A stretch of 64,000 nt of DNA. Origin: Symbiodinium natans (Eukaryota; Sar; Dinophyceae; Suessiales; Symbiodiniaceae). The notes under the pieces are model-generated. The model worked only from the letters and a program-made list of their open reading frames with translations, searched no databases and was not told the DNA's origin. Of this stretch, positions 31,341 through 41,721 are shown piece by piece (within the stretch, counting starts at the first letter, position 1; the number at the start of each line of letters is the position of its first letter). The stretch is taken from positions 797,084 to 861,083 of the forward strand of contig CAJNDS010002279.1 of NCBI GenBank assembly GCA_905221605.1, read 5' to 3'. The position numbers and the translations under genes were made by a program.

Positions 31341-32364
31341 CCTACAAGTACTCAAAGCAAGCGGCAGACCCTCATAGTCTCATAGTGGCGACGCTGTACT
31401 CTACTTCTTCGGGCTTTTTGCAGCCGCAAGGCTACTCACCCCCCCCCCCTCCCCCCAAGCACACAAAGACCTCTGCTTGGCTTTTTCTGCACTGAAGAAA
31501 GTCACGGCCTTCACCAGACACTAAACACCCAAGAAGGATAACCCGCCACCTATAAGCCCAAGATCCCCCATCCCAACCACTTAGGGTTGAGGGTTTAGGG
31601 TTTAGGGTTTAGGGTTTAGGGTTTAGGGTTTAGGGCCCAACCACACACTCGCAAACCCCAAATACCCCGAAAACCCCAAAACAAAAAAAAACCTAAACCC
31701 TAAACCCCAAAACCCCCAAACCCCCAAACCCTGCTAACACCCGAAACCTATAAGCCCCTAAGCCCCTAAACCCTAACGCCCAGAATCCCCAAAACCCTAA
31801 CTAAACCCGAAATACCAAAATCCTAAACCCTCAGCCCAACAAACTCCAAAAAAACCAAAACCCCAAAACCCCACCAATGGACCAACACCCTAAGCCCTAA
31901 AATCCAAAACTCAGACCCCAAAACCCTAAACCCAAAAAAAACGTAAACCTCTAAACCCTAAATCCCAAAACCCTCCTTGATTGCCATCAGCATCTCTTCA
32001 TCCATCGTCCGTCGATCCTCAATTACAGGGTTTAGGGCTTAGGTTTAGGGTCTACTTAGGGGAGATCAAATAGGGGGTTATAAGCACTCTGAACCTGCAA
32101 GTGTGCTGCTTGGAAAACCGAGCTCGAGTCGAAACCATGAGCCCCGCGAGGGTTAGAAATTTGCGTTTGTGCCGAAACAAACCCCGAATCCTTCAACCCT
32201 GGTAGTTGTGGAGCTTCGAAGCTTAAGCCGGTAGAGAACGTGCGGAGAGACGACAAGGGAGGTGCACGCACGAGCTATTTTGAGAAAGCTCTTGAAAATC
32301 AAGGCCCTAAACCCTAAAACCCAAAACCGAAAACCTCACAGTAAAAACCCAAACCCCAAACCAG

Positions 32365-32365
<1 letters not shown>
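31341..32365. other. unique and C-rich degenerate region
   Basis: C-run at 31440-31458; TTTAGGG array at 31585-31635 switching head to head to CCCAACC; 31650-31980 is strongly C/A-rich degenerate telomere-type sequence; 32050-32300 is unique, with a 71-codon minus frame lacking features. Confidence 0.5.
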
Positions 32366-32405
<40 letters not shown>

Positions 32406-32437
32406 CCCCCCACCCCCCCCCCCCCCCCACCCACCCC
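32366..32437 (+). repeat. poly(C) tract
   Basis: About 40 uninterrupted C residues, then C-runs broken by G or A. Confidence 0.95.
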
Positions 32438-32769
32438 CTAGGGTTTAGGGTTTCGAGTTTCGGGTTTACGGTTTAGGGTTCAGGGCTAGGGCCGCAAGCA
32501 CGCGAACCCCGAAAACCCTTAACGCCCCCACCTCAAAACCCTCTGTGAAACCCTTTAAGCCCTATAAACCCTGTCTTGACCAAGCTCTGGGCCTGGATGG
32601 TTTAGGATTTAGGGTTTAGGCTTGGGGGCTCAGAGCTCAGGCGAAAGGGCATAAGGTTTTCTAGGATTCATGGCAAAGGTTTAGGGCTTAGAGTTGAGGG
32701 TTTAGGCATATGCTTTCGTGTTTCGGTTGAGGGCATTGGGCATTGGTCTTGGGGGTTGCGGGTTTTGGT

Positions 32770-32881
32770 TTGGGATGTTCCCCCTAAACTAAGTCCTTCA
32801 CAGGGATTCTAGTACCCCCCCCCCCCAAAAAAAAAAAAAAAAAAACGATTAAGGACTGCTAGTATAAGGGGGACATCCCAA
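32770..32881. mobile_element. foldback family 1, copy G, with C/A homopolymer in the loop
   Basis: TTGGGATGTTCCCCC at the left and GGGGGACATCCCAA at the right, with AGTCC and GGACT inner arms. The interior holds a C-run followed by an A-run (about 32815-32845) at the loop position, replacing the TAGAATC-type centre of copy F. Confidence 0.88.
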
Positions 32882-33290
32882 GGTCCAAGGTTTAACTACG
32901 TAGGTCTTTATGGGAGGAATTCGGGTTTTTGGGGTTGGTGCCTTTAGGCTTTGGGGTTTTGACGGCACTCTCGGGCAGCCCCTGCACCCCTAAAGCCGGA
33001 AAAACTCTAAACCCAGAAACACGAACGCCCTAAACACTAAACCCTAAACCCCACTAAACCCTAAGCCCTAAACCCCAAACCCCGAACGCCTCGAAAACCC
33101 CAACAAGGGGAAGACCACTTGGATACAAGTGCAGATACAATTGGTTAATAAGTACCATGATGAACCTCCAAGTAGGCTACCCTACCCCTAAACCCTAACC
33201 CCCTGAACCCTACCTACACCCTAAACCCCAAACCCCAAACCCCAAACCCTGAACCCTAAACCCTAAACCCTAAACCTTACGTTACAGCAG
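32882..33290. other. unique and C-strand repeat sequence
   Basis: Degenerate CCCTAAA words at 33030-33085 and a CCCCAAA/CCCTAAA array at 33183-33278; no gene. Confidence 0.55.
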
Positions 33291-33384
33291 CCGAGGCCTG
33301 GTGGGCTTTCCGCAGCTCGGCGAAGCCCTGCGCGGCATCCTTCCGGGGACCCCGGGGTCCAAGTGGGGTTTAGGTCTCACCCTA

Positions 33385-34030
33385 AAGACCCTAAACCCTA
33401 AACCCTAAACCCTAAACCCCAAACCCTAAACCCTAAACCCTAAACCCTGAACCCTAAACCCTAAAAACCCTAAACCCTAAACCCTAAGACCCAGCCTTCT
33501 GGCTGCGCTGCAGATCAGTGGAGAGCTGAGCGACATTCCTGGCAGGTTGTTTGGGTTTTAGCCGCCCGCTCCCGGGCCCTCCCTACCAAAAAGGGTTTAG
33601 GGTTTAGTTTGGGGTTTAGGGTTTAGGGCTTAGGGCTTAGGGCTTAGGGCTTGGGGCTTAGGGCTTGGGGCTTAGGGTTTAGGGCTTAGGGTTTAGGGTT
33701 TAGGGGGTCCGGGAACACAACATAGGGCTACGGGGTTGGGCTGGGCTTGCTTACCTCTAAATCCTAAACCCTAAACCCTAAACCCTAAACCCTAAACCCT
33801 AAACCCCAAGCCCAGCTAAGATCCCGGCCTCTGTAGCGCCTCGATCTGCTTCATCAGGCCCGATACGTCCACAGCTCCTTAGACGTGACTTGGGGTTTGG
33901 GGTTGGAGGTTTAGGGTTTAGGGTTTCGGGTTTGGGTTTAGGGTTTCGGGTTTCGGGTTTCGGGTTTTGGGTTTCGGGTTTCGGGTTTCGGGTTTCGGGT
34001 TTAGGGTTTAGGGTTTAGGGTGGGTTTAGG
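33385..34030. repeat. two consecutive bounded cassettes
   Basis: CCCTAAA at 33385-33490, spacer to 33592, TTTAGGG/CTTAGGG at 33593-33705; then CCCTAAA at 33755-33808, spacer at 33809-33890, TTTAGGG followed by a homogeneous TTTCGGG block to 34030. Two cassettes lie side by side in the same arrangement. Confidence 0.9.
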
Positions 34031-34044
34031 GTCCGCCGACCTTA

Positions 34045-34202
34045 CCCCCCCCCCCCCACCCCCCCCCCCCCCACCCCCCCCCCCCACCCCCCCCCCCCCC
34101 ACCCCAACCCCCCCACCCCGAACCGCAAACCCAATCCACCAAACCCCAAACCTTAAACTTGTTCTCCTGCGGGGTCGGCGGCTTGAGCCGGAGCTCTTAA
34201 AT
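34045..34202 (+). repeat. poly(C) tract plus dispersed element M, copy 3
   Basis: C-runs with single A interruptions at 34045-34118, then the 85-bp element M at 34119-34202. This copy lacks three bases (GGC) near its 3' end and abuts the first GC-rich tandem unit. Confidence 0.85.
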
Positions 34203-35338
34203 CCGGCCCCCGCGCCGCCCGTGGTCCAGGGCGGAGCCCGCGTCGCACTAAAGCGCTAGCTCTAAGGGGCGAGCGCGCCCGAGCCGCCGACCCCGCCCAA
34301 AATTGCTTCATATTCGCGCGGGGCCCATCGGGAGGCCTCCAAAACGCGGTGGTGCGAAAAGCATGAAAACCACGTAAAAACCATGGTTTTTTTACGAAAA
34401 ACCGAGGCCACAAAACACCCACAGCACCCCATGAAACCCTCACAGGCGCGCATCATCGACCCTAGCTTTTCACATGGGGCGCGCGCCAGGCCGAAACCAC
34501 GTTTTTCAAGGTTTGGGGGGGGTACCGGAAGCCCAAAACCAGGCGAGCATCATGAGCATCAGCAGCCCTGGCCCGCGGCCCCAAGGCAGTAAAAAACGCT
34601 GAAAAACGCTGAAATCACCGTAAATACCGTGTTTTTATGAGGTTTTTCACGCGTGCCTCCGACCCCCACCCTTGTTGCCCTTGACCCGCCCCCAAAGTGC
34701 GCATCATCGAAACCCATGTCCGGGGGGGGGTCTGCTGATGCTGCTGATGCGCGGGGGTCCGGGATCATCCAGCCATCGTTTGTCATGGGCTTCGTGGGCC
34801 TCCGGGCCCACGGCCCAGAGACCCAGCTGATGCTCATGATGCTTTTTTTTGGGGGGGGTTCCAACAGCAGAAAACCTCGTAAATACCGAGTGTTTTGTGG
34901 GTCCACGTAAAAACGCCCCTAAAATCGCTAATTTTTTGGGACCCAGGAAAGGGAGCATCATGAGCATCAGCGGCCTCCCCCAAACCATCCAAAACCCCCT
35001 TAAACACGCCGATTGTATGTGCTTGAACGCTTGCGTGCCCACGAAACCCCCAAAAGCAAGACCCCGAATGCCCTTAAGGGCATTCGGGGTCCTGCTGTTC
35101 GGGTGTTTTGTAGGCACGAAGCCGTTCGAGCGCGTAACCCCACTGATGCTCCTGATGCGCGTGAGCGCGCGCGCAGCGCGCGCACGCGTGTGCCGGGGGG
35201 GGAGGGGGGGCGAAGGCAGGAGAAAGAGAGACAGAGAGAAGGAGAGGACAAAGACACGGGAAAGAGAAGACAGTGCCAAGGTTCAAGGTTTCGTGCTTTG
35301 GGGGGCCGGGGGCCGGCCCGTGCCGCTAGGTGTGAAAT
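34203..35338 (+). repeat. GC-rich tandem unit 1 (1136 bp)
   Basis: Begins CCGGCCCCCGCGCCGCCC and ends with GGCCCGTGCCGCTAGG. The left part (34203-34930) is repeated with small changes at 35339-36050. The middle (34933-35137) contains a perfect 28-bp palindrome at 35062-35089 (core GAATGCCCTTAAGGGCATTC), and near the end there is a short purine tract (35211-35277). Several copies of GCATCATGAGCATCAGC are dispersed in it. Long open frames cross it on both strands, including a 311-codon frame spanning both units. They change register with the indels between units, so I do not call a gene. Confidence 0.85.
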
Positions 35339-36392
35339 CCGGCCCCCGCGCCGCCCGTGGTCCAGGGCGGAGCCCGCGTCGCACTAAAGCGCTAGCTTTC
35401 AGGGGCGAGCGCCCGAGCCGCCGACCCCGCCCAAAATTGCTTCGAATTCGCGCGGAGTGCTTGGGGAGGCCTCCAAAACGGCATCCAAGGGGACGCAACA
35501 CGCGGTGGTGCGAAAAGCACGAAAACCTCGTAAAAACCATGGGTTTTTACGAAAAACCGAGGCCACCAAACACCCGCAGCACCCCGTTAAACCCTCACGG
35601 GCGCGCATCATCGACCCTAGCTTTTCACATGGGGCACGCGCCAGGCCGAAGCCACGTTTTTCAAGGTTTGGGGGGGGGTACCGGAAGCCCAAAACCAAGC
35701 GAGCATCATGAGCATCAGCAGCGCTGGCCCGCGGCCCCAAGGCTGAAAAACGCTGAAATCACCGTAAATACCGTGTTTTTATGAGGTTTTTCACGCGTGC
35801 CTCCGACCCCCACCCCTGTTGCCCTTGACCCGCCCCCAAAGTGCGCATCGAAACCCAGGTCCGGGGGGGGGTCTGCTGATGCTGCGCATCACCGAGCCAT
35901 CGTTTGTCATGGGCTTCGTGGGCCTCCGGGCCCACGGCCCAGAGACCCAGCTGATGCTCATGATGCTCGGTTTGGGGGGGGTTCCAACAGCAGAAAACCT
36001 CGTAAATACCGAGTGTTTTGTGGGTCCACATAAAAACGCACCTAAAATCGCTCATTTTACGCGCTCCAACGGCTTCGTGCCTACAAAACACACGAACAGC
36101 AGGACCTCGAATGCCCTTCAGGGCATTCGGGGTGTTGCTTTTGGGGGTTTCGTGGGCATATAATCGGCGTGTTCAAAGGGGGTTTTGGATGGCCTGGGGG
36201 AGGCCGGTGATGCTCATGATGCTCCCTTTCCTGGGTCCCAAAAGGCCTCCCAAGCCCAAAAACACGCGTTTACAGCGTTTTCTGAAGGTTTTCCGAAGGC
36301 AAAACGAAGGCAAAACGCATGCTTAGGATGTTTTTAGGGCTCCCAAACCAACCCCACTGATGCTCCTGATGCGCGTGCGCGGCGCGCGCGCG

Positions 36393-36440
<48 letters not shown>

Positions 36441-37106
36441 GGGAGGGGGGGCGAAGGCAGGAGAAAGAGACACAGAGAGAAGGAGACGAAAAATGAAATA
36501 GAGAAAGGAAAAGAAACAGAGAAAGAGAAAGAGAAGGAGAAAGGAGAAAAGAGAAACGAGAAAAGAGAAAAGAGAAAAGAGAAAGACAAAGAGAAAGAGA
36601 AAGAAAAAGAGAAAGAGACAGAGAAGGAGAAAGAGAATCCGAAAGAGAAACAGAAAGAGAAAAGACAAAAGAGAAAAGAGAAAGAGAAAGAGAAAGAAAA
36701 GAACCAGAGAAAGAGAAGGAGAAGGAGAAAGAGGAAGATGAAGAGAAAGATAAAAAGACAGAGAATAAAGAGAAAGAGAAACAACAAATGTCAAGAGAAA
36801 GAGAAATGAAAACAAGGACGCGGAGGAGAATAACAAGAAAGAAAAACAAAAAGATAAACAGAAAGAGGAAATAAGGAAGCGCAGGAGAAGTAAGAGGAGA
36901 AAGAGAAAGACAGAGAAAAAGAAACACTGGCAAGTAGAGAGAGGAAGGAACAAAGACATAAAAATAAAAAAAACACACGAGAGAGCGAGAGGAGAGAGAC
37001 AAAGACAAAGGACAAAGAAAAGGGAAAGAGAAGACAGTGCCAAGGTTCAAGGTTTCGTGCTTTGGGGGGGCTCCCGGGGGCCGGCCCGTGCCGCTAGGCC
37101 TGAAAT
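35339..37106 (+). repeat. GC-rich tandem unit 2 with internal inversion and expanded purine tract
   Basis: Left part matches unit 1. At 36055-36243 the middle segment is present as the reverse complement of unit 1 positions 34933-35137, with the palindrome (36106-36133) still at its centre. After about 110 bp not seen in unit 1, both units again share CCCCACTGATGCTCCTGATG. A G-run (36394-36440) and a GAAA/GAGA tract of about 590 bp (36450-37040) replace the 70-bp purine tract of unit 1. The unit ends at 37106, where TTTAGGG repeats start. Frames on the minus strand rich in F, L and S are translations of the purine tract. Confidence 0.85.
36394..37040 (+). repeat. poly(G) and long polypurine tract
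   Basis: About 45 G residues, then almost exclusively A and G (GAAAGAGA-type, irregular period) with rare C or T. Such tracts can form triplexes and are unstable in copying; here the length differs roughly eightfold between two neighbouring copies of the same unit. Confidence 0.92.
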
Positions 37107-37660
37107 TTAGGGTTTAGGGTTTAGGGTTTATGGTTTAGGGTTTAGGGTTTAGGGTGTACCCTAAACCCAGAACACTAAAGACTTCAGGGCTTAGGAACGG
37201 TGAAGTTTGGGTATGAGATGGGTCCAGGGTCCAGTGTTTCTAGACATGTGTTGGGTAACCTGGTGGGCCCTAGGGTTTAGGGTTTAGGGCCAGATGGGGT
37301 TTAGGGAAATTCTCAGGTAGGTGAGAGTCCAGTCTAGCCTCTAAGCCCACAAACCCTAAACCCTAAACCCTAAAACCTTAAACCTTAAACCCTAAACAAA
37401 CTACACCGCAGTCTACAACTCTATCTTGATCACCCCTGCGCGACCCCCAAATCTAAACCTGCACCCTACACCCTAAACCCTAAACCCCAAAGCCCTAGAC
37501 CCCAAAAGCCCTAAACCCTAATCCCTAAACCCTAACAGTCCTAAAGGCCCTAAAGGACCCAAACCCCTAAACCCTGAAGGCCCTAAACCCCAAAACCAAG
37601 CCCCCAAAATTTAAAGGCACCAAAGGCCAAAAGCACTTCTCTTAGGGTAGTTACATGGGA
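37107..37660. repeat. TTTAGGG array, head-to-head junction, degenerate C-strand repeats
   Basis: TTTAGGG at 37107-37154, then GTGTACCCTAAACCC at about 37155 (head to head). The rest is diverged CCCTAAA-type sequence with short unique patches and no gene. Confidence 0.7.
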
Positions 37661-37780
37661 TCCCTAAACCTAAACCCTAAACCCTAAACCCTAAACCCTA
37701 AACCCTAAACCCTAAACCCTAAACCCTAAACCCTAAACCCTAAACCCTAACCCGTAGTGAGCCCTTAACAGGGTACCCCT
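37640..37780 (+). mobile_element. element C left part split by CCCTAAA array
   Basis: TCTTAGGGTAGTTACATGGG at 37640 and GTAGTGAGCCCTTAACAGGG at about 37754 correspond to neighbouring parts of the uninterrupted copy at 51469-51520. A CCCTAAA array (37662-37750) lies between them, starting at the native CCCT of the element. Confidence 0.6.
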
Positions 37781-38870
37781 TATAGCCCCTCATACACCCT
37801 GGACACACCCTAAACCCTGAACCCCTGCAACTACCCTTAGAACTTCTCTGGTCAGGAAACCGCCGGCTGCCACGCTCGGTGTCGGTAGCGACCGAAAGAA
37901 GAAGAGGGCCTTCGAGAGGGTTTCGGGAGTAGGGCTGATTAGGGTTTAGGGTTTAAGGCTTTTGGGGTTTGGGGTTTAGGGTTTAGGGTTTAGGGTTTAG
38001 ATATATACTCACAGGGATTTAGGTGTTCGGGCTTGTGGTACCTATATACCCACAGGGCTTTAGGGTTTAAGGTTCAGGAAGGTCTTGTGTTTTGGGTACC
38101 TACAAAAAACATTGGGGGGGGGGGGGTTGGGAATGCACCTAATTATTGGAATATATCCCATGCATTCAGGGAAAAATCTGCACTAAACCCTAAACCCTAA
38201 ACCCTAAACCCTAGACCCTAGACCCTAGACCCTAGACCCCAGAACCTAGACCCTAGACCCTAAACCCTAAACCCTAACCCTGTGTACTCATCCCCTCCCC
38301 TAGTAAGACGTACCCCTAATCTCTGTGATCCTAGTATGCCACTGCACTGGAAACTTCTTATGAGAGGTTGGGGGAGCAGGTTCATGTTGCGGTTTGGGGC
38401 GTGAGGCCCTACACCCTACACCCTAAACCCTAAGCCCTAAGCCCTTGAAACCCCAAACCCTAACCGGGTCGCCTCAAGACCCGGGGTATATAGTGAGCTT
38501 GGAGTTACTTCCCCGCAGTCGCCTGAACACGTGCTTACTTCATAGACATTGTTGGTGGGCGAAGACGAGCACCACTGCCGCAAACTCTCTCCCTAAACCC
38601 TAACCCTAAACCCTAAACCCTATCCCTAAACCCTAAACCCGAACCCTAAACCGCAAGAACATGTTGCCGCCGGGCCACTAACATGAAAAAGCTGAAGGCG
38701 CCCAGAATGAGACCTTGCGCATGTGGCCGAGGGGCCCCCAGGGCTGGTCACAGGGGGTGTCGGGTGACCCTAAACCGGCAACCCCAAACCCCAAACCCTA
38801 AACCCTAAACCCTAAACCCCAAACCCTAAACCCCAAACCCTAAACCCTAAACCCGAAAACCAAGCTGTTT
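37781..38870. repeat. scattered arrays of both orientations
   Basis: TTTAGGG at 37940-38000, CCCTAAA/CCCTAGA at 38184-38278, CCCTAAA at 38595-38655 and 38770-38860. Unique patches at 37830-37930, 38285-38400 and 38470-38590 show no supportable gene. Confidence 0.65.
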
Positions 38871-38914
38871 GGGAGCTTCGGCGCTCTTAGGCTTCCAGCT
38901 CATCATCCTGCTAC

Positions 38915-39063
38915 GATGCACCCCTTAGAGGCTTAGCATTTCTAGGGAAGCTACATTTGGGCTTAGGGTTTTTGAAGGGTTTAGGATACAGGGTTTAGGG
39001 TTTAAGGATTTGGGGTTTGGGGATGCACCCCTTAGAAGCTTAACATTTCTAGGGGAAGCTACA
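38915..39063 (+). repeat. approx. 42-bp direct duplication flanking telomere-like filler
   Basis: GATGCACCCCTTAGAGGCTT (38915) and GATGCACCCCTTAGAAGCTT (39022) begin two copies that both continue TTTCTAGG(G)GAAGCTACAT. AGGGTTT-type degenerate repeats lie between them. After the second copy the sequence continues into element C wording (GGTCCCTT). Confidence 0.75.
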
Positions 39064-39985
39064 TGGTCCCTTGTTTGGGTTCAGGGTCTGAAGGGTTTAG
39101 GGTTTAGGGATTCAGGGTTTAGGGTTCTGGGATTTGGGGTTTAGGGTCTAGGGTTTAGGGTATTTGGGTTTAGGGTTTGGAGGGTTTAGGGTTTAGGGAT
39201 TTAGGGTTCCATTTTCCTTTCAATGTACGTTTGGGCTTTACTTGCTGGCTCTTAGTAGAAAATGAGGGACGTATAAGTATCTCATATCTTCCCACCCTGT
39301 AAGGGATTCTCTAAGGTACCTAATTTTCCCTTTCATTCCCTAAGAACCAATATAGGTTTGATAAACAAATCAGATGAGGCATTCCACGTGCTCTGAATTG
39401 TGCGGGCACGAAACTGTGCCCTGAAGTCTTTTCAGGCTTTCTGATAGACCCAGGGTATAGGGTTTAGGGTTTAGGGTTTAGGGTTGAGGGTTGAGGGTTG
39501 AGGGTTGAGGCCGCACAAACCACAACCTCGAAAGACCCGGCAAGCCCTGAACACGAAGCCTAGCATCTAAGCTCCCTCCATCCATGCAATCACCAGCTAA
39601 ATCCTGAGCCCGAAGCCCCAAACCAACCCGACATGCTACACCCCAAGCCCAAAACCCCAAACCTTGACCCAAACCAAAAACCCTAAACCCTAAACCTTAA
39701 CCCCCAAACCCTGACCCCAAACCCTAAACCCGAAACCCTAAACCCCAAACCCCAAACCCCAAACCCCAAACCCTAAACCCTAAACCCCAAACCCTAAACC
39801 CTCAACCCGACTTGGCACGTGCCAACTCCCCAGCCGAGCACCCCGGCCCAAGGGGGCGGGCAGCCCTAACCTGGATGTCGCTGGAGGCTTTAAGGTTTAG
39901 GGTTTAGGGTTTAGGATTTAGGGTTTAGGGTTTAGGGTTTAGGGTTTAGGATTTAGGGTTTAGGGTTTAGAGTTTGGGGTGTAGG
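39064..39985. repeat. degenerate G-strand repeats, then bounded cassette
   Basis: AGGGTTT-like sequence to 39215, unique to 39460, TTTAGGG/TTGAGGG at 39460-39510, unique C-rich sequence, then CCCCAAA/CCCTAAA at 39660-39808, spacer at 39809-39893, TTTAGGG at 39894-39985. Confidence 0.75.
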
Positions 39986-40170
39986 GTGTCACCCCTAAAC
40001 CCTACAGCCCCTTTTCGGCCCCCCCCCCCCCTCGCCTAAACAAAGCTGGCCCCAATATCTTTTAAAGCCTTAAGAAATGATATGTGTGCTGTCCCTTTTG
40101 CTGTGTTCATTGGGGGATGCGGGGAGGGGGGGGGGGTGGTTTTTAAGGGTTTAGTCCGGCGGGGGGCCGG

Positions 40171-40264
40171 AGAGGGATATCTTCCCCCCTCTACTAACAG
40201 TCCTTATTAGGTATATACAAGAATCCCTATTCAGGACTGGTAGTATAAGAGGGAAACATCCCAA
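40171..40264. mobile_element. foldback family 1, copy H
   Basis: AGGGATATCTTCCCCCCTCT, then ACTAACAGTCCTTATTAGG at the left; GGACTGGTAGTATAAGAGGG, then AAACATCCCAA at the right. The order of motifs matches copy F; the left terminus has diverged. Confidence 0.82.
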
Positions 40265-40284
40265 AGGGTACCCCGCATTTCGGA

Positions 40285-40785
40285 AGAAACCCCTAAACCC
40301 TAAACCTGAACCCTGAACCCTGAACCTCGAACCCTAAACCCTAAACCCTAAACCCTAAACCCTAAACCCTAAACCCTAAACCCTAATCCCGAAACCCTAA
40401 ACCCTAAACCCTAAAGGCCCTAAACCCTAAAGGCCCTAAAGGCCCTAAAGGCCCTAAAGGCCCTAAAGGCCCTAAAGGCCCTAAAGGCCCTAAAGGCCCT
40501 AAAGGCCCTAAAGGCCCTAAAGGCCCTAAAGGCCCTAAAGGCCCTAAAGGCCCTAAAGGCCCTAAAGGCCCTAAAGGCCCTAAGGCCCTAAAGGCCCTAA
40601 AGGCCCTAAAGGCCCTAAAGGCCCTAAAGGCCCTAAAGGCCCTAAAGGCCCTAAAGGCCCTAAAGGCCCTAAAGGCCCTAAACCCTAAACCCTAAACCCT
40701 AAACCCTAAACCCCAAACCCTAAACCCTAAACCCTAAACCCTAAACCCTAAACCCTAAACCCTAAACCCTAAACCCTAAACCCTA
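40285..40785 (-). repeat. CCCTAAA array with about 27-copy CCCTAAAGG block
   Basis: CCCTAAA heptamers flank a homogeneous 9-mer block (CCCTAAAGG) at 40430-40680, with one 8-bp slip at about 40583. The block is far more uniform than its flanks. Confidence 0.95.
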
Positions 40786-40904
40786 CGCCCGAACAGGAGG
40801 CAAACCCCAAACCCTCATCCCGATCACCCCCAAAGCCCTGCAAGGGTGCAGGTTGCCAACCTCTTCAAGACACCCAGAATTTCCATCAACACAAAGTAAA
40901 CCGC

Positions 40905-41265
40905 AAACCCTAAACCCTAAACCCTAAACCCTAAACCCTAAACCCTACACCCTGAACCCTGAACCCTAAACCCTGAACCCTGAACCCTTGCACAACACGC
41001 AAAGAGCAGCCCGAGGTGCAAGGAAAGGGCTCCCTGGCGTCCGCTGTCACCGGACTCCCCTGCTTTGCTGCTGCAGTAGGCGGGGGGGGGGGGGTTAGGG
41101 GGGTCGGGTTTAGGGTTTAGGGTTTAGGGTTTAGGGTTTAGGGTTCAGGGTTCAGGGTTCAGGGTTCAGGGTTTAAAGTGTTTAGGGTTTAGGGTTTAGG
41201 GTTTAGGGTTTAGGGTTTAGGGTTTAGGGTTTAGGGTTTAGGGTTTAGGGTTTAGGCTTTTGGGT
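40905..41265. repeat. bounded cassette
   Basis: CCCTAAA/CCCTGAA at 40905-40988, spacer at 40989-41100 with a G-run at its end, TTTAGGG/TTCAGGG/TTTAGGG to 41265. Confidence 0.9.
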
Positions 41266-41329
41266 TGAGGTTAAGGCTGCAGGATCAGGGTTTAGGGCCC
41301 TGAAGCGGCGTGTTGGCCACCAATACCTT

Positions 41330-41720
41330 AAAAATGTGGGGGGGGGGGGGGGGGAGGTGCAGACAGGCGGGTGCTTGAAGTTTATAAGAGGGCTTTGTTC
41401 AAGAAGCAGGACGCGACATGATTGTAGTCCCCCCCCCCCTCCCCAGCCCTCCCCCCCCCCCCCCTCCCCCCCTCCCTGCCCCCCCCCCCCTCCCCGCTCC
41501 GAACCCTTCTCTAAACCCTAAACCCTAAACCCTGAACCCTAAACCCTAATCCCTGACGCGCCTTTCCTTCTCCCGCCTGGTGGTGGTAAGGCCTTGGGCA
41601 GTGCCTAGGGTCCAACTCAGTGGGGTGTGAAACGCAGTGGGCCGTGGCAGCAACAGCTACCTGGCCCTCTGGGCGAAGGTCGAATTGTGACGAGAATGGG
41701 CTCTCGTAAGAATCCAAGTC
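41330..41720. other. poly(G) and poly(C) tracts around unique sequence
   Basis: G-run at 41338-41354; C-runs at 41430-41500; CCCTAAA at 41513-41548. Small open frames here depend on the homopolymers. Confidence 0.7.
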
Positions 41721-41721
41721 G

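Noticed and set aside
34849-35784. 311-codon plus-strand frame, longest in the window
   Set aside because: It spans the end of one tandem unit and the start of the next, crosses the palindrome and purine tract, and is matched by long frames on the opposite strand. GC-rich repeats lack stops by composition.
36270-37050. Minus-strand frames of 150-257 codons rich in F, L and S, resembling membrane proteins
   Set aside because: They translate the pyrimidine side of the polypurine tract. Hydrophobicity follows from CTTTTT-type codons, and three frames are open at once.
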